A DNA stretch of 47,150 bases from Deltaproteobacteria bacterium (GTDB lineage: Bacteria > Myxococcota_A > Polyangia > HGW-17), in assembly GCA_027858615.1 (NCBI GenBank), contig JAQICJ010000076.1, positions 1 through 47,150 on the forward strand, in the 5' to 3' direction. Both the position numbers and the translations under genes were made by a program. Under the pieces are notes generated by a model. It saw only the letters and a list, made by a program, of their open reading frames with translations, searched no databases and had not been told where the DNA came from. Position 1 is the first letter of the stretch; the number at the start of each line of letters is the position of its first letter. Of the stretch, positions 33,246-40,929 are shown one piece after another.

Positions 33246-33270
33246 CTGGTTTTACTGGTTTTACTGGTTT
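33246..33270. repeat. Three tandem CTGGTTTTA-type 9-mers upstream of the recA unit
   Basis: CTGGTTTTA at 33246-33254 and 33255-33263, then CTGGTTT at 33264-33270. On the minus strand this reads as AAACCAG direct repeats, about 53 bp upstream of the start of the gene coupled to recA. It could be an operator made of direct repeats. Confidence 0.45.
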
Positions 33271-33329
33271 AATCTTCTAATTTGGAACTTTATCCTTAAC
33301 GGATATTGGACATTGTTGTCCGCAGAAGG

Positions 33330-34355
33330 TCAATCTGCACAAGACAGATCTTTGGTAAAGGCGGATTCTGTTTGAGAAACCTGACAGTCAGAATCGGAAT
33401 TGCTATACATGCCACAATTTGAGCCAATCTCGTTTTCCTGCAGATCCCCAATACTCAGAATTACATCATAACCTGCGCGCTTGAACAAGTTGATAATTTT
33501 CAGATTATTTTTTCTGTTTCCGGGTTCAATTACACCCTTGAGTTTGTTTTTGCGGGATGAAAAAGTGGGATTGACGGGAGTTAATTTGATCAAGAAGTGC
33601 TTGGGCGAAAAAATCCGGGCTAATTTATCAGCTTCCAGAGGAAAACCCTGCACTGCAGCAAAATTAAGAGTGATCTTCTGATCTCCGGGGCGCTGAAAAT
33701 ATTGACCGAATTGTGCCATCTGGGAAAAAGACAAAGTTTTTACGGGAACCAGTTTTCTTCTCTCCTGCTCACAGGTAGTATGCAAAGAAAACTGAAATTG
33801 AAAATTACCACCGGAATAATATTGGTCCTTAATGCGAACAATTTCCTGCAATTGCTCCAGACAATTGTGGGGAGCGATAGTAGACAAAGAAACTATGGTC
33901 CTGCCGGTAACTTGATATCTTTCGGGAATAACTCGCAAAACTTCCGGTACGGCAAAATTGAAAAGCGGATCCCCCATCCGGGCGAATTGGAGCTTCCACT
34001 TTTCCACCTCGATTACTCCCCGAGGATAAAAGGAATCAACCAGATAATCAATTTGAGCCAGCATTTCTTCGGCGGAAATGATACCGTTATAACTGCCGCC
34101 GGCATCACAAATGGGGCAGTCAACTGGACACCCCTTCAAAGTTGAAAGAATCAATACCCACTTTTGGGAACGATTCAGCGGAGGCTGTACCGATTGCACA
34201 AATTCAATCCTGGAGCCATCTTCAAGCTCGGCTACATATACTCTGGCTATATCACTTTCGGGGGTTGTTCTCAAAACTTTCATTGGTTTAATCAACTCCA
34301 TCGTTACAATACAGGAAATATCTCCTGGAAAAGCCCTTGTATCGGGATAAATCAA
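33330..34355 (-). CDS. RlmN-like radical SAM protein without the N-terminal rRNA domain
   Basis: 341 residues with the radical SAM cluster motif 'KGCPVDCPICDAGG' (Cys76, Cys80, Cys83), an RlmN-type 'RMGDPLFN' and a C-terminal 'EIGSNCGM' (Cys314) equivalent to the methyl-carrying Cys of RlmN/Cfr. The other RlmN cysteine, seven residues before the cluster (Cys118 in E. coli), is Ile69 here, and the rRNA-contacting N-terminal domain is absent. So it belongs to the RlmN/Cfr superfamily, but standard C2 adenosine methylation is doubtful; perhaps another substrate is methylated or cleaved. The TTG start 34355 overlaps the flavoprotein stop as TTGA; ATG 34301 is an alternative. It is the last gene of an overlapping trio with a flavoprotein and a cysteine hydrolase. 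Confidence 0.82.
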   Translation of the reverse strand: MIYPDTRAFPGDISCIVTMELIKPMKVLRTTPESDIARVYVAELEDGSRIEFVQSVQPPLNRSQKWVLILSTLKGCPVDCPICDAGGSYNGIISAEEMLAQIDYLVDSFYPRGVIEVEKWKLQFARMGDPLFNFAVPEVLRVIPERYQVTGRTIVSLSTIAPHNCLEQLQEIVRIKDQYYSGGNFQFQFSLHTTCEQERRKLVPVKTLSFSQMAQFGQYFQRPGDQKITLNFAAVQGFPLEADKLARIFSPKHFLIKLTPVNPTFSSRKNKLKGVIEPGNRKNNLKIINLFKRAGYDVILSIGDLQENEIGSNCGMYSNSDSDCQVSQTESAFTKDLSCAD

Positions 34356-35311
34356 TAATGGACAAGCAGGGATGCAACTCTCAAACCGTCCCCAACCGCC
34401 ATTCCAACCTGTCCCAGACTTCCCAGCCTGAAATCTCCAATCTGAAACAATCCGGGGAGAGAAGTTTGTATCTGCCTTTTGGCGAATAATTCTCGGGGTA
34501 ATTCAAAAAGTTGTTCTACCTGTCTGCCGATGGCCACAACCATATTATCGCTTTGCCAAATTTCAAGCTGATTTTTTCTTCTGGTTTGTATTTCCAGACT
34601 GTTCCCTCGCCTGACAACTTTTTCAATATTTCTTTCAAAATAAAGATCAATACTTCGGTTGGAAACAACATTATTTCTCAAATGCATATTTCCTTTCAAC
34701 CTGTTTCCTCTGACCAGCAATTTTACCTGGAATCCCGCCTGAGACAAGGAAAGAGAATAGTCCTGGGCAGCTTCTCCACCCCCCACAGCAATTACTACCT
34801 CTTTATTCAAGTCGGCATTAACTTGGCCAGGTTGACCAAAAACTGAAAAACCGGAACCTGATGCTGAATTTGCAAAAGCCCCTTGCAATCGAGGCATAAA
34901 ATCAACAAGATCATAATGGACCCTTGGTGACACCTCCGCCGTCAACTCCAGGGGAAGCTTGCGGGGAGAAGTTCCACAGGCAATAATTACTATTTCAGCC
35001 TGGTAATTGTCTGTTTTGCCAACAAGAACATAAGAATCAGATTTTTCCTGTTTAATTTTTACAATTTTATCTTCACAAACATTCAGTTCAAACCTGGACA
35101 GATGATCCAGAAACCTCTCCATTAAAACTGTTCCCGATACCGGCGCAACCAATCCTGGGTAATTTTCCACCCTGAATCCGTTTCTGACAAGGCCGCAGCC
35201 CTTTGTTCCCCTGCTGTCTATAAGTAAAGGATTAAACCCCAGGCGCTTCAATTGGACAGCTGCTGTAATCCCGGCTGGTCCCGCACCAATAATTACAATC
35301 GGTTCAGGCAA
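34352..35311 (-). CDS. Thioredoxin-reductase-like FAD/NAD(P) oxidoreductase lacking the redox CxxC
   Basis: 319 residues. The FAD dinucleotide motif is 'IVIIGAGPAGITAAVQLKRLG' at the N-terminus, the TrxR-like 'FRVENYPGLV' follows, then the NAD(P) motif 'VIAVGGGEAAQDYSLSLSQAG' and the FAD-contacting 'GLFQIGDFRLGSLGQVGMAVGDG'. No CxxC pair is present in the NADP domain, so it is not a classical thioredoxin reductase; ferredoxin/flavodoxin-NADP reductase-like or other electron-donor roles fit. The start is TTG 35311 with GGGGAGG seven bases upstream, giving a protein that begins two residues before the FAD strand; the longer reading adds an unrelated Cys-rich leader. It overlaps the cysteine hydrolase by 19 bp and the radical SAM gene by 4 bp. 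It could feed electrons to that radical SAM enzyme. Confidence 0.85.
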   Translation of the reverse strand: MPEPIVIIGAGPAGITAAVQLKRLGFNPLLIDSRGTKGCGLVRNGFRVENYPGLVAPVSGTVLMERFLDHLSRFELNVCEDKIVKIKQEKSDSYVLVGKTDNYQAEIVIIACGTSPRKLPLELTAEVSPRVHYDLVDFMPRLQGAFANSASGSGFSVFGQPGQVNADLNKEVVIAVGGGEAAQDYSLSLSQAGFQVKLLVRGNRLKGNMHLRNNVVSNRSIDLYFERNIEKVVRRGNSLEIQTRRKNQLEIWQSDNMVVAIGRQVEQLFELPRELFAKRQIQTSLPGLFQIGDFRLGSLGQVGMAVGDGLRVASLLVHY

Positions 35312-35964
35312 TTGACTACCTCCCCGATATCGGTCAATCTGGCAAAACCCGAAGCAAGATTGAGCAGAGATGCCAGATGAAGGTTTTCGCTGGCAGTACA
35401 ACTACCGTCAACGGGAAAATAAACTTCAAAACCTTTGACAAATGCATTCCTTGCCGTTGTTTCACAACAAAGATTGGTCATTACTCCAGTAACCAGAACC
35501 TGTTTCACCTTTTTTTCCTCAAGAAATTCCCGCAGCTCGGTCTGATAAAAAGCATCATAGGTTGTTTTTCTGATAACTTTATCTTCCGGGAAAAGGGGAA
35601 ATTCATCGATAATCCGGGCAGAATAACCTCCACAAGAGATATAGTCCCGGTAAAATTTGCCCAGCATCCCCGTCTCCTCCCGATTGTGATGACAATGGCG
35701 GGTAAAAACCACCGGCAACCGGTGTGCCCTCCAGGCAGCAAGCAAAAGCTGCAGATTTTGCACAAGAGCAGTGGTGGCTGGCAACCAGGCTCCGCCCTTG
35801 GGTGAAGCGAAATAGTTGATCATGTCCACTACCAGCAAAGCCGCTTTTGGTGGTTGCAACTTCAGGTGTTTCCTGTCTCTCACCTGAGAAAAAATCGTTT
35901 CTTTCCATTCTTTAATTTTCTGATCCTGGTTTTGCAAGGTGAAATAATTTGCTGTTTTTACCAT
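35293..35964 (-). CDS. Isochorismatase-family cysteine hydrolase
   Basis: 223 residues with the family's triad: Asp47 in 'ALLVVDMINYF', Lys133 in 'VIRKTTYDAFYQT' and nucleophile Cys166 in 'VTGVMTNLCCETTARNAF'. An N-terminal extension of about 38 residues precedes the core. Members hydrolyse amides or vinyl ethers (nicotinamidase, isochorismatase, N-carbamoylsarcosine amidase, ureidoacrylate hydrolase); the substrate cannot be assigned. It overlaps mtaB by 7 bp upstream and the flavoprotein gene by 19 bp downstream, so it is co-translated with both. The linkage to a radical SAM protein suggests a small-molecule modification or degradation pathway. Confidence 0.88.
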   Translation of the reverse strand: MVKTANYFTLQNQDQKIKEWKETIFSQVRDRKHLKLQPPKAALLVVDMINYFASPKGGAWLPATTALVQNLQLLLAAWRAHRLPVVFTRHCHHNREETGMLGKFYRDYISCGGYSARIIDEFPLFPEDKVIRKTTYDAFYQTELREFLEEKKVKQVLVTGVMTNLCCETTARNAFVKGFEVYFPVDGSCTASENLHLASLLNLASGFARLTDIGEVVNCLNRL

Positions 35965-37250
35965 AGATATCTTCCCTTGAAACTACTGGAATTATGGGTT
36001 TCAAGCTTGACTTCAACCAGTTCTCCCAGAGGAGGTTCAGGCCCACTGCTGGCAAAACGAACATTGAAAAATTGCCCCGCAGTTCCCTGAAAAAGATTAT
36101 CTCCAACTTTTGTTTCCACCACAACTTCAACCTTTATATCTCTGAACCTGTCCAGATAATCAGTTTTCATGGCTGCTCCCAGCTTTCTCATGCGGGCGGC
36201 TCTTTGTTTTACCACTTCCGGTGCCAACTGTTTGAAGGTTTCAGCTTTTGTTCCTGCTCTGGCAGAAAAAGGAAAAACATGGAGATAGGAAAATGCCATT
36301 TTTTCAACTGCCCTGAGCCCCTGCTCAAAATATTTTTTGCTTTCACCGGGGAAACCACAAATAAGATCACTCCCAACAGCTATATCAGGGCAAGCCTTTC
36401 GGGCTTTTTCAAGCAGCAATTGGTATTCTTCAAGAGGAAAAGGTCGGTTCATCTGGTTGAGAATTTCCTGATGAGCTCCCTGAAGGGGCAAATGCAGATG
36501 AGGAGCAATCCCGGGTTCGGTAATGAGGTCAAAAAAAGCATCGTCCAAAGATTCCGGCTCAAGAGAACCTGTTCTTATCCGGTGCTTTTTGGGAGTGAGC
36601 TTGAGCAATTCTTCAAGCAGGGTGGAAATATTGAAGCCCGGAGCTAGATCGTAACCCCAGCTTCCTATGTTGATTCCGGTGAGCACTGTTTCACTATAAC
36701 CGCAATCGAGCAACCTTTCATAGTCATCGAGAATCTCATTCAGAGGTCTTGAAACTGCTTTTCCCCGGGCCAAGGGTATAATACAATATGCACATCTTTT
36801 ATTACAGCCGTTCTGAACCAGTAAAGGCGGTCTGGTGGAAGAAGGGGCGAAAGGGGGAAGTTTATGGGGAGCATCTTTGTCGAGCCTGGTTTCAGAACCG
36901 GTCTGAGATTCTACAAATCCCTTGATCAGGCTGGGTAACGAGTTTTTCTTTTCTTTTTTGATAAAATACAAAGCCGGAAAAGGTTTTATTTCTTTGACAA
37001 GTTCATGAGCGTCAACATAACAACCCATAATAATGATTTTTCCCCCAGGTGAATATTTGCGAGCGCGATTTATCATCTTGCGGGTTGTTCTTTCGGCGTG
37101 CCTGGTAACAATACAACTGTTAACAACAGTAAGATCACAATTCTGACCGAATTCAACCAGCTCAACTTCTGCTTCAATATTTTCCATGATCCTTCTGGTC
37201 TCAGCCTGATTGACACGACAACCGAGGGTGCAAAAAGAAACTCGATACAT
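35958..37250 (-). CDS. mtaB: tRNA (t6A37) methylthiotransferase, MtaB type
   Basis: 430 residues. It converts t6A37 to ms2t6A in tRNAs reading ANN codons, using two [4Fe-4S] clusters. The N-terminal UPF0004 domain binds the auxiliary cluster through 'CTLGCRVNQAE', 'VVNSCIVT' and 'IIMGCYV'. The radical SAM domain has 'QNGCNKRCAYCIIPLARG' (CxxxCxxC) and 'TGINIGSWGYDL', and the C-terminal TRAM-like segment ends 'GRYLW'. The 'LGCRVNQAE' form is characteristic of MtaB rather than MiaB or RimO. It is followed by the cysteine hydrolase with a 7-bp overlap. AGGAA lies six bases before the ATG; a GGGGAATATTCCCC palindrome is just upstream. Confidence 0.93.
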   Translation of the reverse strand: MYRVSFCTLGCRVNQAETRRIMENIEAEVELVEFGQNCDLTVVNSCIVTRHAERTTRKMINRARKYSPGGKIIIMGCYVDAHELVKEIKPFPALYFIKKEKKNSLPSLIKGFVESQTGSETRLDKDAPHKLPPFAPSSTRPPLLVQNGCNKRCAYCIIPLARGKAVSRPLNEILDDYERLLDCGYSETVLTGINIGSWGYDLAPGFNISTLLEELLKLTPKKHRIRTGSLEPESLDDAFFDLITEPGIAPHLHLPLQGAHQEILNQMNRPFPLEEYQLLLEKARKACPDIAVGSDLICGFPGESKKYFEQGLRAVEKMAFSYLHVFPFSARAGTKAETFKQLAPEVVKQRAARMRKLGAAMKTDYLDRFRDIKVEVVVETKVGDNLFQGTAGQFFNVRFASSGPEPPLGELVEVKLETHNSSSFKGRYLW

Positions 37251-37262
37251 ATAATTTCCTGG

Positions 37263-37276
37263 GGGGAATATTCCCC
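37263..37276. terminator. Palindromic GGGGAATATTCCCC before mtaB
   Basis: A self-complementary 14-mer, with CCGG/CCGG beside it (37276-37289), lies in the 107-bp gap between the beta-barrel gene and mtaB on the minus strand. It may be a weak terminator or attenuator, since no T-run follows, or a regulator site. Confidence 0.4.
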
Positions 37277-37357
37277 GGCCTTAACCGGAGCACAGAATTG
37301 GGCAGATTGAAAAACTGGAATGGATTTTGAAAACAAAAATTGATGTTAATACCGGGT

Positions 37358-38242
37358 TCAAAAGGAGTATTCAACGTTGAAAACAAAATCAAAACCGAAA
37401 AAAGCTCCGGCACCGATGACGTTTCTGAAAGCAGGTCCCAAAGTCATGCCCATTTCAACTCCTACGGCAATTTCATCGTTGAAGGAATATCTGGCACCTC
37501 CCGCCCCTTTCATGACAAGACCAAACCCGTCATTAGGGCCGTTGGAAACAATAAAGGAAACTCCAGTGAGTAGTCGAATATAGGGATTAACCGGTATTTT
37601 CCAGAGGGGAAAATCAAGAAATCTATACAAAACACCGACCATCAAATCAAGTCCGAACCCGTTCAGACCACCACACTGGTAATTATCTTCGTCATCTCCT
37701 GTATTGGTGCAATCTCCTCCAAAATTTACTCCGAGCAGTGAATCAGCCCACAAAACCTTGCTCAATTGATAATTATAGCCAAAGTTGATGTAAAAACCCC
37801 CGGTGGAATTATCAGTGAGGCCGGCTTTGATTCCAATTCCAGCGGTAATTGCATTAGGACCTCGGGGATGAACCCTGAAAACCGGAACTTTCTTATAGGC
37901 CGGCTCAACTTTTTTTACTACAATTTTGATTTTTTCTTTTGGTTTTTCAGAAGTTGAGGCTGCAGAATCATCTTCTTGTGATTTCTTATTTTTTGAAGCC
38001 AAGGATGAAGCATCTTTAACCGGTGTTCCATCAACTGATGCCTTTGATTGGAGCGGCGAAGAATCCGAAGTGGGTTGAGAATTGACTTGCTTGATATTAT
38101 CGTTGTTTTCTGATTTTCCAGTAGCGGTTTCCCCTGCATTACCCAGTTTTTCACCAGGGCTTTCCTTTTCTTGGCTGTAAACGTACTCGGGAAACAAGAG
38201 CAATGAAAATAATAGTATTGAATTTAAAATGAGTTTATTCAT
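37358..38242 (-). CDS. Outer-membrane beta-barrel protein with a low-complexity linker
   Basis: 294 residues with a cleavable signal peptide ('LILNSILLFSLLLFPEYVYS'). A charged, Ser/Lys/Glu-rich linker (about 25-110) leads to a C-terminal part of amphipathic strands ('GGFYINFGYNYQLSKVLW', 'GFGLDLMVGVLYRF', 'AVGVEMGMTLGPAF', 'FFGFDFVFNVEYSF') ending in an aromatic residue, the usual outer-membrane signature. It could be an OmpA-like or lipid A-deacylase-like small barrel, but no family motif is clear. The ATG has AGGA five bases upstream. It follows the cNMP protein by 54 bp and is probably in the same operon. Confidence 0.78.
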   Translation of the reverse strand: MNKLILNSILLFSLLLFPEYVYSQEKESPGEKLGNAGETATGKSENNDNIKQVNSQPTSDSSPLQSKASVDGTPVKDASSLASKNKKSQEDDSAASTSEKPKEKIKIVVKKVEPAYKKVPVFRVHPRGPNAITAGIGIKAGLTDNSTGGFYINFGYNYQLSKVLWADSLLGVNFGGDCTNTGDDEDNYQCGGLNGFGLDLMVGVLYRFLDFPLWKIPVNPYIRLLTGVSFIVSNGPNDGFGLVMKGAGGARYSFNDEIAVGVEMGMTLGPAFRNVIGAGAFFGFDFVFNVEYSF

Positions 38243-38296
38243 AAATATCCTGAAACTGATAATTCTTGGGCCTATTTGGTTTTTCCTGTTTGGTTT

Positions 38297-39589
38297 TTAA
38301 AGCATATAATCTTCAGCCGGGATTGATTCATCTTTTCTGACCTTGGCTGTTTCCTCTGTTCTTTCGAGAGAAACCTGATAAACATGTGACAGAACTTCCG
38401 GATATAAAACAGCTATTTTTTGAAAATTATCTCGACTCAGATGCATCAAAACCGCACCTTCATCGCTTGAAACAGAAACGGTAGCTGTAGCATCTCCTTC
38501 TCTGATCAGGGAAATCTCACCAAAAACTTCACCGGGAAGCAAAGTGGAGAGTAAGGTTTGTTCATCCTGTTCTTCTTCGGAATAAACTGAAACCTCACCG
38601 GACGCCAGCAAATAAAGGCCTTTGGCTTTCTCACCCTCTTTGATGACAATCTCGCCATGATCTTTGATAACAGGTTTGAAGGATGTAATAACCGCATTTT
38701 TTGCTTCTGTGGAAATAGTACGAAAAAGAGAGGAGGTAACCACCAGGTTTTTGAGAAGACGAATTCGGGTATAACTGGCCAGTTCATCTGCCAATTGGGG
38801 ATCAATTTCCAGCAGGTCACCGAGCAGTTCCCAGGATATTTTGAGTACAATGGCACTGGTATCGGCCAGAACATTTGCACTTCTGGGGGCTGAGGTCACC
38901 AGAGCCATTTCCCCGAAAAAGGAACCTTGTCTGAGAAAACCCAGTTTTACATGCCCCTGCTCGGTATCTCTTGTAACTTTGAGAACTCCCTGAATCAGAA
39001 TATAAAAACAATTTTCTTCGGCTCCCTGTTTGATTATCCTCTGTTGGGGCTGATAATATTGAATCACACCCTTTTTGAGCAGTTGAATGAGGGAATCTTT
39101 GCCCATGGCTTTGAACAAAGGAATAGCATGACCTTGGACAGGAGGTGGAAGAAAAATTTTACCGATTTTATCCTGCCAAAGTTGCACTGCCTTTTTTGCC
39201 AGACTGGCAGTTGCTTCATCAGTAAATTCTATTTCCATTGAGCTGTCCCCGGCTCTTCCCGGTGGTTTGGAAATGCGGTTTCCGTGATCTTTACTAAACT
39301 TCTCAAGAAAAGAAGAAATGGTAGATTGGGAATATTCAACTCCGGATTTGACGGAGAAAAGCAAAGTGCCAAGAGCCATGGGAAAATTTGAAACAGAAAT
39401 ATAATATTCAAGTAACTTTTCGGGCAGTTCAGTTGGAATATCCACCTCATCTATTGCGGCCAGAGCAACCAGCAGAGCAAAATGGTTGTCAGGCTTGTCG
39501 GGATTTTCTTGCAGATTGGCCAAGCAAATCTGCAAAGCTTTGTTTTTTTGTTTTTTGGCAAGGTAGAAAAAAGGATTCATGACTTTCAT
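38297..39589 (-). CDS. Protein with two cyclic-nucleotide-binding domains
   Basis: 430 residues. A helical N-terminal part (about 1-155) is followed by two cNMP-binding domains (about 160-280 and 295-410). Each has the beta-roll and phosphate-binding cassette pattern: 'GSFFGEMALVTSAPRSANV' in the first and 'GEVFGEISLIREGDATATV' in the second. Only the first has the Arg that normally contacts the cyclic phosphate ('APRSA'); the second has Asp-Ala-Thr there. There is no DNA-binding helix-turn-helix, so it is not a CRP-type regulator; it may be a cAMP/cGMP-sensing adaptor. It starts 3 bp after the TPR gene stop (ATG 39589) and sits in an operon with a Ser/Thr kinase. Confidence 0.87.
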   Translation of the reverse strand: MKVMNPFFYLAKKQKNKALQICLANLQENPDKPDNHFALLVALAAIDEVDIPTELPEKLLEYYISVSNFPMALGTLLFSVKSGVEYSQSTISSFLEKFSKDHGNRISKPPGRAGDSSMEIEFTDEATASLAKKAVQLWQDKIGKIFLPPPVQGHAIPLFKAMGKDSLIQLLKKGVIQYYQPQQRIIKQGAEENCFYILIQGVLKVTRDTEQGHVKLGFLRQGSFFGEMALVTSAPRSANVLADTSAIVLKISWELLGDLLEIDPQLADELASYTRIRLLKNLVVTSSLFRTISTEAKNAVITSFKPVIKDHGEIVIKEGEKAKGLYLLASGEVSVYSEEEQDEQTLLSTLLPGEVFGEISLIREGDATATVSVSSDEGAVLMHLSRDNFQKIAVLYPEVLSHVYQVSLERTEETAKVRKDESIPAEDYML

Positions 39590-39592
39590 AGA

Positions 39593-40900
39593 TTAAAACC
39601 TGTAAAGCTCATACCCTTCTGCAGGTGGAGCAGTTGAACCGGAAGAATTGAAATTGGTTCCACCTAATCCTCCTCCACTGAAAGTTATGCCGATAACCAA
39701 CAAGGCTGCAACTCCAACGGCAGCATAAAACCACCAGGAATTCAGCCAACTGTTTTCACTGGCAATATCGTCTCCGATGGGGTCGCTACCGTAGTTACCG
39801 CCCTTAACGCGGAAATCATCGTCCTGGTAATCACTTTTGCTTCCTTTACCCTTATCTTTGGAAGAACCTGAAAAGGCGAGATCGCGATCTCTATCCTGTT
39901 TAAGCATCCTGATACGTCCACTGACTTCACCGGTAGAGGGCCATCTGGCCGGGATAAATTTTGCTTTTATGTACATTTTGTAGGCATCAATCGCTTTTTG
40001 AGATTTTCCAGCTCTTTGCCAGGCTGCACCAATTTTATAATTGATAAGGCGGGAATAAGTTCCCTGCCTCAAGGCTACTTTTTTAGCCTCTTCGTATTTA
40101 ACAGCCGCCTTTTCGTATTTTTCGTTGTCAAGAAATTTATCGGCTTGCTCAACAAGTACATTATAGTTGTTGGAATGACCGACTTTGGCAGAATTTTCTT
40201 TTTTCAACAAATTTTCATGATTGTTGATCAAAGAGCGAACTGTTGCTTTTGAGGGCCAACCATCTTGCAATGAAGGAGCTCTCATATATTTCTTGTAATA
40301 ACTGATGGCCTTTTTGAAATTCTTCATTTTTTCATAGCACTCGGCTATTTTGTAGGCAAGGTAATAATCGATCTCACCTTTAGACCTTCTTGTGAGATTG
40401 TATGCACTTCGATATTGTCCGATAGCCCAACTATATCGTCTTTGATTGGAATATTTGTCTCCCATCTCTTTGTGTTTTTCAATTTTTAGTTGTATGTTCC
40501 TGCGTCGGTCAGCCAACTGATCCTTATCTTTGAGATTTCTATAGTTTTTCAATTTGTTTTTAGCCTTGTTTATGCGACTTTTAACCTCTTGTTTGGTTGG
40601 CCATCTTTTAGGAAAGTTTTTGCCTCCCAAATAGATTTTAAGATGACTGATGGCTTTTTCATAATTACCTTCATGGTAATAACACATTCCGATGCGATAA
40701 TCGTAAATTACATAATAACTTTTATCGTTTTGGGCCATATCCTTGACAGCTGAAAATAATGTTCTGGCTTCGTTATATTTGCCCTCTTTGAAAAGTTTTC
40801 TGGCTTTTTTGTAGGTCTGAGCATACACAGGCACCTTTGCTCTGACTGCAAGTGGCAATATTAAAAAATATCCCGCAAATAACAATGTTAAAAATTTCAT
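39593..40900 (-). CDS. Exported TPR protein with C-terminal membrane anchor
   Basis: 435 residues. A signal peptide ('LLFAGYFLILPLAVRA') is followed by repeated helical hairpins: 'YKKARKLFKEGKYNEARTLF', 'YRIGMCYYHEGNYEKAISHL', 'AYKIAECYEKMKNFKKAISY', 'YKIGAAWQRAGKSQKAIDAY'. These modules recur roughly every 120-150 residues with a conserved 'FPKRWPTKQEVKSRI'-type tail. After a Ser/Lys/Gly-rich linker, a transmembrane helix ('WWFYAAVGVAALLVIGITF') and a short Gly/Ser tail end the protein. The bulk of the protein is probably periplasmic. It lies between the Ser/Thr kinase and the cNMP protein genes, likely in one operon, and could scaffold an envelope complex. Confidence 0.82.
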   Translation of the reverse strand: MKFLTLLFAGYFLILPLAVRAKVPVYAQTYKKARKLFKEGKYNEARTLFSAVKDMAQNDKSYYVIYDYRIGMCYYHEGNYEKAISHLKIYLGGKNFPKRWPTKQEVKSRINKAKNKLKNYRNLKDKDQLADRRRNIQLKIEKHKEMGDKYSNQRRYSWAIGQYRSAYNLTRRSKGEIDYYLAYKIAECYEKMKNFKKAISYYKKYMRAPSLQDGWPSKATVRSLINNHENLLKKENSAKVGHSNNYNVLVEQADKFLDNEKYEKAAVKYEEAKKVALRQGTYSRLINYKIGAAWQRAGKSQKAIDAYKMYIKAKFIPARWPSTGEVSGRIRMLKQDRDRDLAFSGSSKDKGKGSKSDYQDDDFRVKGGNYGSDPIGDDIASENSWLNSWWFYAAVGVAALLVIGITFSGGGLGGTNFNSSGSTAPPAEGYELYRF

Positions 40901-40929
40901 GGGGATTGTCCTTCCAATCTATATTGAGG

